Source: Dendrolimus kikuchii (taxonomy: Eukaryota > Arthropoda > Insecta > Lepidoptera > Lasiocampidae). From it: 64,000 nucleotides of DNA. The position numbers and the translations under genes were made by a program. The DNA is taken from assembly GCA_019925095.2 (NCBI GenBank), contig CM034412.1, positions 2,418,001 to 2,482,000 of the forward strand, given 5' to 3'. The notes below the pieces were generated by a model that was not told the DNA's origin, did no database searches, and saw only the letters and a list, made by a program, of their open reading frames with translations. Below are positions 31,861 through 43,114 of this stretch, piece by piece. Numbering within the stretch: position 1 is the stretch's first letter; every line of letters starts with the position of its first letter.

Positions 31861-32430
31861 TTTATATTTCTAACCAAATTAAATGCAATATAAAAAAAAA
31901 TTACAAAAAAAAATACTTTTAGAATTCACTTACAAATATGACACAGTTACAGCGACTATAAGAAAGAATAAAAATCAAAGAAGCGCAAGGGAATTCACGA
32001 ATTATGATGGAATTCTTAGAGGTTACAAACATACATGTTTTTGTCATTTTGTTACAGTGTCATAAACAAAGCGTTTAATTGAAAACAATCCCGATTTCAA
32101 AAACTACATAATGGATATTTATAATCAGAATTTTTAACCTCGTTTTAAACTACAAAGTTAAAAATGTTTTAACGACTTGGGAGTATAGAGGTCCCTGTTG
32201 AAGTTGTCTTCTTGATCACACCAGTAAACCTGTATTAATTTATATGCACCACTCAACATCAATATCTACAGTGTAGTAAAAACAGTAAACAGTGGCTGTA
32301 AGAAGATGAGAGCTTCAATAGGGACCCAATATTCTGTTCATTATATGTCGAGGGACTATGTCGCCACGTCATTAAGAAAGTTGAACGTGTACATGCACAA
32401 TGCGAAAGTTGTCTACTTGTCTTTATGAAT
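31861..32430. other. AT-rich intergenic DNA, no gene seen
   Basis: A 60-codon frame at 31883-32065 is low-complexity Lys/Asn-rich sequence and is not supported as a gene. Confidence 0.45.
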
Positions 32431-32439
32431 TAAAACAAA

Positions 32440-32815
32440 CTTAAATCTATTACAGATTACACAGAATAAAATTATCAAGACGTTATACCATTTAAATTAT
32501 CTTACTCCAACTAAACATTTATACTCTAAAACTAACCAATTAAATATTTCTCAAATATACATATATAATACCTTCATACTAATAAAAAAGATAACTAATA
32601 AAAATATACACTCCAAGCAGGATAGCTTGGAATGTATATGTTACTGTTAAAACTTATAAATATAATATCCGAAAGAAAAAACCAATTTCAATTAAGTCTA
32701 CCACGAACAAATTACGGGGAAAAAACATCATGTTTAAAGGCGTTCAATTATTTAATAAATTGCCAAACGACTTACAAAAATGTAAAATTACATTTTTTTT
32801 TTTATTAAACTAAAA
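32440..32815 (+). pseudogene. AT-rich LINE RT C-terminal remnant
   Basis: With frameshifts the plus strand reads TQNKIIKTLYHLNYLTPTK, then LNISQIYIYNTFILIKKITN, then FKGVQLFNKLPNDLQKCK. This is the post-palm region and 'FNKLPND' finish of a CR1/Jockey-type LINE. A T10 run and AT-rich tail follow. Confidence 0.55.
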
Positions 32816-33945
32816 AGCTTTTATTAAAATAAATATAGAATAATAAACTGCAACATTGAACAAAGACTGCATAGCATCACATTAGTGTTAAGATTTATAT
32901 TGTATTTGTTACGGATTATTTTATATTATAGATATTTAATAGCGAAAACATAATAAATAAAATTCGCTTCTAAAAAACATTATATTTGATTTGTTTTTAC
33001 AGAAATTTTTCACAAATGACATTGAACACAAAAGTTATCACATTATATCATAGATTTAAATTTGATAAAACACATTCTAAAAAGTTCTAAGATACTCCGG
33101 GCCCGATGATGCGTAAGCGCAGCATCATTTGCACTGTCCAACTCGAGCGCGTCCTTTTGGAGCATTATTCATATGGATCCTCAGGAACTCCAGGCTTTGG
33201 ATTGCTCTAATGTGTTTCCTCCTCCTCATTGTATCTCGTTCATATGAACTCTGTGCAAGCCATCCGACCCTATTTTATTTTCTTAAAATTCACAAAAGAT
33301 CCATAAAATTTATCTTGTCGCAAAGATAAAAACTTATAAAATGGTATATTTCTAAAAAAAAAGATTATTGTGTGAGTTGTTCTCCAAAATCTAAAAAAAT
33401 CTAACAGTATTAGTTATTGTAATAGAGTAAGGACCTTTTGTAAAAATAGTTTCTGAATAAAGTAATAAAAAAGAAAAAAGAATAGATAATAAAAGAAAAT
33501 GCATAAAAGAGCGGATGCATAGAATAAACAAAAGAAAATATCAGCAAATAGATAAGATAAACAAACAAAAAATAAGATAAAAAAGGCCAGAAAAATCCTG
33601 TTCGTCTGGCGGAGGGAAATTTTATTTAAAAAATAAACAGTATTAGTTAATAATTATTTTGAATCTTATTGTTAGTGAACTACATGTTCTTATGGGAAAT
33701 AAAGTTAAATCTAATTGCAAGAACTACAACGTCGGATAAGATAGGGTCTAATTCGAATTTATGATTTAAAAAACCCTTAAGCTTGTATTTTAAACCGAGC
33801 GATCTCGCGTTCTCACGGCGCCGCCCATCCGTGCTGAATAGCTCGCGACGTTTGCTAATGACCGAAGTTTTCAGGGGTTTAAACAGTTGAGTTTTGGGAC
33901 GCGTGTGCCCGTCTCACCAAACCATCTATGTTAAGATGTACTAAG
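32816..33945. other. Unassigned DNA, no gene supported
   Basis: Mostly A-rich. 33095-33330 and 33720-33890 are more balanced and may be old element pieces, since both contain a cgacc/ggtcg-rich word and atagggtc, but I cannot place them. The 66-codon frame at 33129-33329 is not recognisable. Confidence 0.35.
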
Positions 33946-34082
33946 TTGCAGGAACGGAGAAAGAATACAATTTCCTGCGGCTGGGCGGCCTGTCGTAACA
34001 GGCGACAAAACAACCCACAGCCAGGTTGTAGGGTATTTGCCCGTCTGGATGGCTACAACCCCTGGTGTAGAGTTTGCCGGCT
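33946..34082 (+). mobile_element. SINE-A, 5' half only
   Basis: Keeps the 5' hairpin and the central hairpin, in which a paired change is seen (ggttgtag against ctacaacc). It stops at gagtttgccggc. Confidence 0.65.
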
Positions 34083-34154
34083 AGGTTTGCCTGGAAGAGA
34101 TTGCTTTAAGCAGGCCGCCTACTGTGTCTACCGTGACAATATTGTAATTATGCA

Positions 34155-34735
34155 TTTTGACAAGCTTTTATTTAACTTGCAATGGATGTACCTATGTATG
34201 TGTTTTGCCAGGTGGCAGGGTATTTGCTCGACTGGATGACGACCACCCCTGGTCTAGAGTATGCCGCCATAACAACCTTGTGTTGTGTTCCGGCATTAGT
34301 GACCAGGTTCCAGTCTCCTTTAAGAGAGCAGCAGCGCATTTGTAGCACCTTTGGTATTGCAAATGTCTATAGGCAATGGTAACCGCTTTCCATCAAGTGG
34401 GCCGTCGGCCTGTCTGCTGGACTCCTTCAATAAAAATAAATAAAAAAAAATATGTATGTAAGTTCGGGTGGTATTTTGCAAGTGAAATTTGACCAACTTT
34501 CCGGTTTCCGATTGAGCTGAAATTTTGCACGCATATGTATATCGCGTGATAATGCAATAATATGGTAGCTGATCTGATGATGGAGTCGGAAGGTGGCCAT
34601 AGGAACTCCTGTACTAAACAAGATAGACCCGCCGTGTTTGGGTTCGTTTTACTTGTCTTGGCTAGCACTCTGCTGCTACATGATATCCAGGATCTCAGAA
34701 GCTTGTATTTAAAAACCTTTTTAAAAAATCTCATC
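34155..34735 (+). repeat. Dispersed repeat N, copy 3, split by SINE-A
   Basis: N starts at 34155 (aagcttttatttaacttgc), is interrupted at its ATGT array (34199), and resumes at 34446 (tatgtatgtaagttcggg). Confidence 0.65.
34200..34445 (+). mobile_element. SINE-A, 5'-truncated, inserted in repeat N
   Basis: Begins within the ccaggtggcagggtatttgc block and ends cttcaataaaaataaataaa. The tatgtatgt words on both sides fit a target duplication but also the microsatellite. Confidence 0.65.
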
Positions 34736-34773
34736 GAAATTGTATATTTAGTGAGCAATAAAGTCTTATCTAA

Positions 34774-35012
34774 TCTATACTAATATATAAAGCTGAAGAG
34801 TTTGTTTGTTTGAACGCGCTAATCTCAGGAACTACTGGTCTGATTTGAAAAATTCTTTCAGTGTTAGATAGCCAGCCATTTATCGAGGAAGGCTATAGGC
34901 TATATATCGTCATGCTAAGACCAATAGGAGCGGAGCACCAATGAAGAATGTTTCAAAATCGGGGGGTTTCGAGAACAAATTCCACGCGGAACGACGTCGC
35001 GGGCACAGCTAG
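34774..35012 (+). mobile_element. Non-autonomous Helitron (Lep1-like), complete
   Basis: 239 bp from TCTATACTAATATATAAAGC to gggcacagCTAG, inserted between A and T. The best-preserved Helitron in the window and the clearest match to the lepidopteran Lep1 type. Confidence 0.8.
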
Positions 35013-35202
35013 TATATTATATACTGTTATCTAAAACCTTTGTATGGTTAATAAACAATTCAAAAGTACTTTAATAACAAAATCTCGAACTAAAGGCACA
35101 ATCTTTTCTTCAAAGATTATTCCAACAGTTGCGAGTTACGTTTTGACTTGTATAAGATCATTCCTACCTCTTTCATGCTTTTAACCAACATTATCTAGAT
35201 AC

Positions 35203-35694
35203 ATTACAACTTAGGCCCCGACAAAGACAAATTCCACGTACAGATCTGTGAAAGCACTTTTTATTACATGTTGGCATTTGAACTAATTGTAATCCTTTTA
35301 TGATCGTCTTCTTTTGTTCACTTATTTATTGGCATACGTTTCTAGCTGTTGTGGATGACAGCCTATTGTCCTATTATACTCGCTCAGGAGCATCATTAGC
35401 CAGGTGTTGCGAATTACAATTACAAGCTAATGCTTGGAAATTGTGTGGACGTTGCCGGCCTGACTGAGAGAGGGGTCAGTTGAGCTACAGCTACGATAAG
35501 GGCGTGACGTTTGTACATTCGGGAATCTAATAGTGACGGACTTTGCGCGTTTTATTGAACTACGACCTTCTGTATTAGGTTTGGATTTGTTGTGTTCGGT
35601 TATATTTGTACCTGTGTTATACGTGTTTGTATAGTTCTAATAAACTCTATAATATTTCTAACAGCATTTTAATTCGAGTCCCGCTAACTCGTAA
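35203..35694 (+). mobile_element. LTR of the 72-545 family, complete-looking
   Basis: Starts near cattacaacttaggcccc (the family's tgttac mutated) and ends ctcgtaaca at 35694. AATAAA-like word near 35640. No internal region follows. Confidence 0.65.
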
Positions 35695-35699
35695 CAATA

Positions 35700-36390
35700 T
35701 TTTGTAAATAAAAATTTACAGGAAAACATCATCCTGTAAATTTTCACCAAAATGCTGTCATCTATGTCCCTAAATTACACTTGTCTAATATCTACTAGCC
35801 ATTCAACCACAAAAGCAGCTAACTTAGTAATACAAATACAAGAAAAACAAAGTCAAACAACTCATTTCTTGGCAACCTATCAACCGAAAGGTATCTACGA
35901 TGTATTTTTTCTAAATCTGCAAAAAAACAAAGAGGACGGCCGTTGAAAAATCTCCGAGATACCTTACCGTGTTTACATTCTTCAAATATTAACCTAAAAT
36001 GTTGAGTTATAAAGTTGAAATTCCTATAGCATCATGTTCGGAGATAAGATGTTTAGAAGTCGTACTATGTTTGGGCAATGGAGTACGACTTACAAAACAA
36101 ACAACCGAATGGCAAATACTTTCTACCGCCTGATTCAGAAGTATACGATAAGTGTTTTTCTTCTCTTTAAGGTACTGTAACCACTTTGGCAATTCTACTC
36201 TCCTTATAGCAACCGCAGTACTTGCAAATGGTGGTCTAGCGAAAAACGCGGTAAACAGATGCAATCTGGCCCTTGCAGGTGTTTTATTGACCCCTTGAAT
36301 TTAAGTGAGCTATTGTTCGCGCTAATCTTTTTCTTCACGCCGCCGTAGGACGTTATAAAACCTTCTTTCCTATGTTGGTATTTCATGCGA
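35700..36390. other. Unassigned DNA between two LTRs
   Basis: A short inverted repeat (tttacagga/tcctgtaaa, 35717-35742) and three unrecognised frames of 60-85 codons. It may be old LTR-element sequence, but nothing is diagnostic. Confidence 0.3.
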
Positions 36391-36399
36391 ATTCTTGGA

Positions 36400-36738
36400 A
36401 GCCATTAAGCTGACCATTTCACGATTTCAAGAAGCAGTGGGCGGTATGTCGCTAGGAGGCCATGTCTAATTTACAAATGGATGAGGGTTGGTCAGTCGGG
36501 AAATGCGCCAGTCGTGTTCTGGCAGCGAATGAGGCGTTACCTAGTGCACTTTCGGAATGAGTATCTTATAACGACGAACTTTACGCGATTTTTGTGATAA
36601 CGATTTTCTGCATTACGGTCAGGTTTTGTTGTATTCGGCTATACTTGTAAGAACTGTGAATTATGTATGTGTACTACTAATAAACTTTGTGATAATTTCA
36701 ACGGCATTTTCGAATTTACATCCTACAAATTCGTAACA
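36400..36738 (+). mobile_element. Diverged LTR upstream of a BEL/Pao-like gag remnant
   Basis: The 3' two thirds resemble the 72-545 LTR family (gacgaactttacgcg, ctactaataaactttg, ttcgtaaca at 36731-36738). The left limit is uncertain. Confidence 0.5.
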
Positions 36739-37019
36739 ATATATGTTGAGTTTATATTTGACCTCTATTAAATTCTATTGGTAGTCAGTCGCAAAATACA
36801 CCTTTATGAGTAAACACGTATTTCATTGTCAATCCTGTTACAAGTCAATACAATAGTGAACCTTAATACATCCAACATATGGTCCTTCGAGCCGGATGAC
36901 ACATCTACTCATACAACTCAACGCTCGAGCCCACCGCACCAAACACGTTAGATACGTATACAAAGTTATGGATAATGGTTTACACACTGATATACACTCT
37001 AATGCATTGAATAGGGAAG

Positions 37020-37560
37020 ACGTCGAATCGTTTTACGATACGCATATTTATCGTCGGGTGCAATGATATTGGGCTTTAATAGCACAACCAAAGCCGGAAC
37101 AGGCTAATTATTTAGCTGTACTAGAAGACATGGCGAATATGCTTAAAAAGTACAAATTAACTTAAAGAAGTGCCAGAAGCATAGACTAACGGAAGGATAT
37201 ATAAAAACTAGAAAAGAATCATTTGAAGGTTATTGGAATACTTTTAATCGAGCTAATTCAAATCTGATAAAGTATACACCACGTGAACAACGTGGTATTT
37301 TACCATACTTTTTGAACGAAGAATTTTATACATATGAAGATTTGTACCTCTGTTTACAAGGAGATTTGACAGAACTACTTTCGAGTTTTGAATCACAACC
37401 GAAGACGGCAGACACTTTGATTTCGTCACAAATTAATCAAGCGTCGTTTGTAAAGTTACCGAGAATACAATTACCCATACTTATGGGTAAATATGAAGAT
37501 TGACCAAGTTACCAGGATTTGTTTACGGCATTAGTACATGTAATACCGTAGCATGCTCGC
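37020..37560 (+). pseudogene. BEL/Pao-like gag remnant
   Basis: Pieces in different frames read KESFEGYWNTFNRANSNL, then TPREQRGILPYFLNEEFYTY, and finally FVKLPRIQLPILMGKYED followed by a stop and YQDLFTALVH. The 'VKLPRIQLP...G.Y.D...DLF..LVH' pattern is characteristic of BEL/Pao gag-related sequence (DUF1759-like). Several stops and frameshifts make it a relic. No protease, RT or integrase follows. Confidence 0.6.
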
Positions 37561-37850
37561 CGAAGTGCATCCTATAGAATACCAACAAACTAGCGACTTT
37601 AAGTCGATGATTTAGGCTCTGAAGCCTCTCGTCGAATAGTCGGTTTTTGCCTATCAGCTTCCTAGTTCTTTTCTGTTTTGACTCGAGTGTCTAGAACTGG
37701 TATTTGGCTGAACCATCCCAAAGATGAGAGCAGTATTCCATGCAAGATCCTACTTGTGCTTGGTAAAGAAACAGCAACTGAAGTAGTGTGAAATAATGCC
37801 TCACCTTTGATAGAACCCGTAGCTTTCTACCGGCCTCTGACGGATCGGAA
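37545..37850 (-). pseudogene. Jockey/CR1-like LINE fragment
   Basis: The minus strand reads LYQAQVGSCMEYCSHLWDGS, then KYQF with a stop, then QKRTRKLIGKNRLFDERLQS and KVASLLVFYRMH. It matches the region MEYCSHLWAGAP at 20741 and a diverged copy at 46345-46600. Confidence 0.6.
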
Positions 37851-38299
37851 ACTGCTAGGTCTGTATGAATGAAGTTTAGTACGAATTTGTAAATATAGGT
37901 TACTACATAATGCTGTAGTAAAATTGCGAATTAGTTGAATGCTTGTTACTTTACCTACATTTTTTTGAAAGTGCTGTTCGCCTTCGCAAAAGTTACTTAA
38001 TTTTATTTTATTCTCGGTGTTGAAACTACATAATGCACCAAATATTAGTAAAATCGGTACCGTGTTTTTCCGTGATACCCTCACAAACATAGTTAGTTTC
38101 CCATCGATAATACAGTAAAACCTCTGTAAGTCGAACTTAAAGGGAGAAGCCAAAAAAATCGAGTTGTAGAGTTTCCAACTTATGGTGGATTTCGACGTAA
38201 GCGAATTTTGTAAGGAAACATTCGACTTCTAGAGGTTAAAGCTTTATATTAATTTATATTTATAAATATAATATGTCTTTAATCTCACTAAAAAACTAA

Positions 38300-38774
38300 A
38301 ATCAGGATCTATAAAACGATCATACGGCCCATCCTGATGTATGGGTGCGAAGCTTGGACGCTTACCCTCAACAAGGAGAACCAGCTTTTAGTAGCGGAAA
38401 GAAAGGTTCTCCGTAAGATTCTGGGTCCAACAAAAAGAGAGGATGGTAGCTGGAGGGTCCGAAGTAACCTCGAAATTGAGAATCTCGTGGCCGAGCCTAA
38501 CATAATAGGAGAAATAAAAGCTCACCGCCTCCGCTGGCTCGGTCACGTAGAACGGAAGGGAGAGGATCGCAGCGTGAGGAAAGCACATTTGGGACGGCCG
38601 GTAGGTTGGCGTCCGGTCGGCCGTCCCAAATATCGCTGGAAGGACAGAGTAGAGGCGGACCTATCGGAGCTAGGAGCCAGTAATTGGTAAGAAACCGCAC
38701 AGGACTGAGAAAAGTGGCATGCCAAGACCCACTTTGGGTCGCTGAACCAACGGAGTAAGTAAGTAAGTAAGTAA
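38300..38774 (+). pseudogene. LINE C-terminal fragment with (GTAA)n tail
   Basis: The frame 38337-38690 encodes MYGCEAWTLTLNKENQLLVA, then RKILGPTKREDGSWRVRSN, then AHRLRWLGHVERKGEDRSV and GRPVGWRPVGRPKYRWKDRV. After a stop it continues in frame as ETAQDREKWHAKTHFGSL. This is the C-terminal region of an RTE-like LINE that is distinct from C-LINE. The 3' tail is a run of gtaa units. Confidence 0.7.
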
Positions 38775-38786
38775 GTATATTTATAG

Positions 38787-39175
38787 CTTGAACGCTTGCG
38801 GACCGCGTTCGTAATACCGAAGTAAGAAAGACAGTTGGTCTGAAAGAGAGTGTCGGGGTGAAGGTAAGGAAAGGAATGCTCCGGTGGTTCGGACATGTAG
38901 AAAGAATGCATGATGAAAGAATGAATAAACAGATATACAATTTAAAAGTGGATGGATGCAGAAGTCGTGGAAGGCCACGACACACTTTCCATGATCAAAT
39001 TGATCGTGTACTAGCAGAAGGTGATGTTAGGAGCCTTAAGAACAGACGAGCGTGCATGACAAGAGTTATGAATGTCAAAGAAGCAAGTGAGGTGTGTAAG
39101 AATAAGCCTAAATGGCGCTCTGTTGTTCGTGCCTACCCCGCAAGGGAACTGGCGTGAAGTTATGTATGTATGTAT
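38787..39175 (+). pseudogene. C-LINE 5'-truncated copy, ORF intact over the C-terminus
   Basis: Flanked by gtatatttatag at 38775-38786 and 39176-39187 (12 bp). The frame 38858-39157 is open from VRKGMLRWFGHVERMHDERM through WRSVVRAYPARELA. The tail is (atgt)4. Confidence 0.85.
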
Positions 39176-39429
39176 GTATATTTATAGACGTTGTAAATTC
39201 AAATATTGCTATATTCGAGATACAGAGGTCCAATTTATTTTTTCAAGTTATAGAGGGAAAATAAGTACTGAATTTGCTTATAGGGCCTGACCAATTATTT
39301 CGACTTCTAGAGGGTTCAGATTTCGAATAACGGAGATTTTGGAGGTTGAAGAGAAGGCAATACAAATTTTTTTCAAGTTTAGGAGATTTTCGACTTATTC
39401 GACTTAAAGAGGTAGGTACTGTATTAGTA

Positions 39430-39655
39430 TGGATTTGATTGTTACTTGCGAAACGATCGATGCGATTTGATCTGTTATAGTCGAAAGGTTTTAAATCGTA
39501 CGAAAAGGTACACGCATACATTACCTGTCGCTTAGGGTACACAAACACGCGCGTCTCCCAGCCGAAATAATATCACTTTTGTTCAGCAAAGAATTGGGTA
39601 CATCTAGGAACATATTGCTGAGTAACTAAAGGGTCAATATTAAGAAATAGGTTTT
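39430..39655. other. No gene seen
   Basis: Unassigned AT-rich sequence. Confidence 0.4.
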
Positions 39656-39659
39656 ATAT

Positions 39660-40650
39660 TATATTATATTGTATGTCTTTAAAGATAACGGGCGATAAAA
39701 ATGACCCGGAATTTTGGAGGGCTTACGTGGGGCCACGGGGAGGCCAACACGTAGAGGCCCCTTGACAAATTTAATCTAAATGTGGCGTGACACTGACCGG
39801 CGATTATCCCTATCTACAGCATATAATAATGTACCCAAGGCCAAGCCCCGGCCAGTGAAGGACTCTTTGGGAAATGAGAACAGAAAGTACCGGGCTATTG
39901 AGGTGAACTGCTAGTGGTAGTAAGGGTCTGGGAATATGGGGACTATGACGTCTGCCCGTCGCAATGTTCGGGGGACATTGAAAAATGGGCAGACAGTGAC
40001 TTGCCACTCACCGCATGGGCCCCAAAAATGCCATAGAAGACAGGGGCAACATGGGTGTGAGTGGCTAAGGGGTGTAGAGAGGTGGGCTGCAAGGTGCACC
40101 GAAGCTACTTCTGACGTGATGCCATTTATCTACCCCTGGAGCTTGAGTCTAAGCTCTAGCGATCTCCACTCCGTTCCGGCTGGCTGAGGCAAGCACGGGG
40201 GTAGGGGCTTCGCCTTGGCCCCCGGAGTCGGGTGCGAGGTGTCGCTACTCACCTAAGGCTTCACCTAAAAACCTCCCTGCGGGTCTGAAGTTTAACGAAC
40301 TGAAGTTATAACGGAAGTTATATTCCGGCATTAGTAGCCAGGCTCCAGTATCACTTTCGTGCCCGATAAAACCCGCAGTGGCCTGACGTCGCTCGTCCGA
40401 TTCATCGGGAGTCGGAAAGTTCAAAGGCGCGGTGCGATGGCGAATGATGAAATCCACCAGCGTCGTTTCTTCTGCTGTCTTTTTGCTTGGTTTATCAAAT
40501 GTTGACCACTGAACAAAACCACAGCGGCTCCACACGCATCCAGGCGCTCCGTGTCACTTGCCATATTGGAATGGTGGCCAGTAGGCCACATCAGGCGGAC
40601 TCACGCCGTGGGAACAGTCGGCACGGGCCATGGGACCCTCAGCTTAAGGT
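39660..40650. other. GC-rich unassigned block
   Basis: About 1 kb of GC-rich sequence with no convincing ORF. It begins with gataacgggcgataaaaatg, which recurs in altered form at about 54900 (gataacgggcgacgggtgat). An inverted pair gtctgccc/gggcagac with an inner aatgt/acatt stem sits at 39950-39993. Words near 40320 (ttccggcattagt...ccagg) resemble the middle of SINE-A. A LINE 5' region is possible but unproven. Confidence 0.35.
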
Positions 40651-40842
40651 ACCACGGTTTCTATACAATACCTGATTATAAATTACACTTCTTAAAATTA
40701 CTATCGTCTGTGTGCCTGACAGTTATTCTAGAACAAACCCCAAAATGGGTCAGCGAATGTCAATTTATTTTGGGATTAGAACAGGAATCGTAAGCCAAAA
40801 TTTCGTGTCATTTGCGTTATCTTTCCTACAGGGTCCAGAAAA

Positions 40843-41253
40843 TCTATACAGATAAATAAAATTGAAGTGTGTTTGAGACGTCAAAATTTAATTTTTGAGT
40901 AAAGGGGGGGGGGGGCTATTCGGACCAGGAGATTTCGAAAATGCAATTTTTAGAATTATTGTCTGTCTGTCTGTCTGGATGTTCCGGCTATTCTCTGAAA
41001 CGGTTTGACAGATTTTGACGGAATTTTCACTCGCAGATAGCTAATGATAAGGAATAACTTTAGGCTACTTTTAAAACTTTTTTTTAGGGTTCCGCGAAAA
41101 AACCATTTGTTCCAGCTAATCTCTGAAATGGCTTGACCGATTTCGACGGAACTTTCACTGGCAGATAGCTGATGTTATAAGCAGTAACTGAGGCTACATT
41201 TTTAGGGTTCCGCGAAAAAAATTCCAGACAAACGAAGTCGCGGACACAGCTAG
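40843..41253 (+). mobile_element. Helitron (Lep1-like) with internal duplication
   Basis: Starts TCTATACAGATAAATAAAAT and ends ggacacagCTAG before T. A ~120-bp segment (from gttccggctattctctgaaa to agggttccgcgaaaaaa) is tandemly repeated, diverged, at 40979-41100 and 41108-41220. Confidence 0.75.
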
Positions 41254-41609
41254 TATGACAATAAAATCAAAGTCTCGCGCGATAAAATGGCGACAAAAAT
41301 GCTTGTAAAATGTTGTAAGTAGTATTATTATTCTCAAAATTTGTTTAATTTAAAAGGCAATATTTAAAATTCCAAATCAAAACATGATCGTTTATGAAAT
41401 ACCGCAGAAATATCTTAATTTTTTTTAAACTGCTTATATCATCTAAAACAATATATAAAAAACCAAAAAATAAAAGTACATATTTACAAATAAAAATGTA
41501 TTCCATGAAAGCGTTCCCAAAATGATCGCTATATGACAAAGCTAATTCCAAAAAATTAAATTAATACATTTTATGGGAAATCTTAAAAAGCATTTTTTTG
41601 TAATATTAT

Positions 41610-42275
41610 TGTTACAACTTAGCCCCCCGACAAAGTCAAATTCCACGAAGCACGCTATTACCTGTCGGCATTTGAACCAATTGTAATACCTTTATGATTG
41701 TCTTCTTTTGTTTACTTATTTATTGGTTATTGTGGAGAACAGCCTATTGTACTCGTTTATGGCCGTCTGCAGGCATAATTAGTCAGGTGTGCGGACTACG
41801 ATTTGTGATATATAAAGACAAGACGTGTGTACATTCGATAATCTATATAGTGTCCGTCACTATATAGATTATCGAATGTTGAAACTGCTTCATGACTACA
41901 TTCTTTTGTTTTCTTTGTGTTTAAAATTTCTAGTTAGACAATAGCCTCTTTTGTATTGTACTCGTTTATGGCTGTTCGTTGGCATAATTACGCAGGTGTG
42001 CAGATGATTTTTTATGATGATATGGTATCGGTGCATTATAAAGCAATGGCCCAATGCAGAGAGGGGCAGTCAAGCGAGGATTACGATACGAGCAAGACGT
42101 ACATTCAATGAGCTATATAGTGACGGACTTTGCGCGTGTTATTGAATCGCGCATTACGTTTGAACTGATTGTGTTCAGTTATATTTGTACCTGTGTTATA
42201 CGTGTTTGTATAGTTCTAATAAATTCTACAGTAATTCCAACAGCATTATTAATTCGAGTCCTGCAACTCGTAACA
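41610..42275 (+). mobile_element. Composite LTR joined by a palindrome
   Basis: A 5' LTR segment (41610-41857) resembles the 35203 copy. It meets a second 5'-truncated LTR (41880-42275) across a 22-bp palindrome. The whole unit is bounded by TGTTAC and GTAACA and by a 4-bp duplication, ttat, at 41606-41609 and 42276-42279. So the composite behaved as one insertion, or recombination occurred inside an inserted copy. Confidence 0.65.
41831..41879. repeat. Perfect 22-bp inverted repeat in the composite LTR
   Basis: Arms 41831-41852 and 41858-41879 are exact reverse complements around tccgt. The arm sequence is the LTR's own acattcgataatctatatag block. Confidence 0.9.
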
Positions 42276-42565
42276 TTATTGTAATACATACATACATATT
42301 AATTCCTAACGAGATGTTTATCACAAAATTCAGACTTCCTACCAGGATTGCATAAGGAGTTAAGTAAGTTAACGTTATCTATGACCAAGTTACTGTCGAT
42401 AGCACGCGTGGCATCTTAACATGCTCTAAGTACTGGAATATCCATGTATTAACTTCAAGTAGATATTGTATGAGAATAGTCTAAGACAGATTGTGTTCCA
42501 AGTTACTAGGGACTGGCGGGCGGAAGCAATTTCATCCAAGTTTGTTCTGAAAATTCGCAACATTT

Positions 42566-42851
42566 TGGAACGGAGAAAGAATACAATTTCCTGCGGCCGG
42601 GCGGCCTGTCGTAAGAGGCGACAAAACAACCCACGGCCAGGTGGTAGGGTATTTAACCCGACTGGATGGCTACCACCCCTGGTTTAGAGTATGCTGCCAT
42701 AACAACATTGAGTTGTGTTGCGGCATTAGTGACCAGGTTCCAGTCTCCCTTAAAGAGAGCAGCAGCGCATTTGTAGCACCTTTGGTGTTGCAAATGTCCA
42801 TAGGTGATAGTAACCGCTTTCCATCAATTGGGCCGTCTGCTTGTCTGCATT
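42566..42851 (+). mobile_element. SINE-A copy, 3' end truncated
   Basis: Starts ggaacggagaaagaatac and stops at gtctgcttgtctgca, where F-like sequence begins. Confidence 0.7.
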
Positions 42852-42859
42852 GTGCAGTG

Positions 42860-43000
42860 CATGGATTGTGCAGCACAGATTAGAGAGTCGATAAGACCGA
42901 TGATTAAGTATAGGTCCAATTTGGACCGAAATATGACTGATAATGAATAATATTTTATAGAGTAAAACAGTGAAAAATTGAAAGTGATACTCATGCCCAT
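42860..43000 (-). repeat. Repeat F, diverged copy
   Basis: Matches the interior of F (gtgcagcacagattagag, aggtccaatttggaccga, gaaagtgatac) and then diverges. Confidence 0.5.
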
Positions 43001-43114
43001 GTTGCCCCTCGCCAATCTTGTACAGCATTGTTTTAGGAGCCCATGCAGGGAGCGCGAGTCACCATCTGCCCATTTTTTCAAAAGGCAAATAATTCAATAT
43101 TGCAAAATATTTTT

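Larger units (their letters stand above)
38113..39421. mobile_element. pogo/Tigger-like element K, copy 2, with two nested LINEs
   Basis: The left end is TA-CAGTAAAACCTCTGTAAG (38111 on) and the right end is cttaaagaggtaggtACTG-TA (39403-39423). The ends are inverted and flanked by TA. K sequence covers about 38113-38295 and 39188-39421. The rest is LINE sequence. No transposase is present. Confidence 0.65.

Noticed and set aside
36007..36386. Two minus-strand ORFs between LTRs
   Set aside because: No LTR-retrotransposon motif could be seen and the frames overlap each other.
40245..40535. 96-codon minus ORF in the GC-rich block
   Set aside because: No recognisable motif and no second copy in the window; GC-rich DNA yields such frames by chance.
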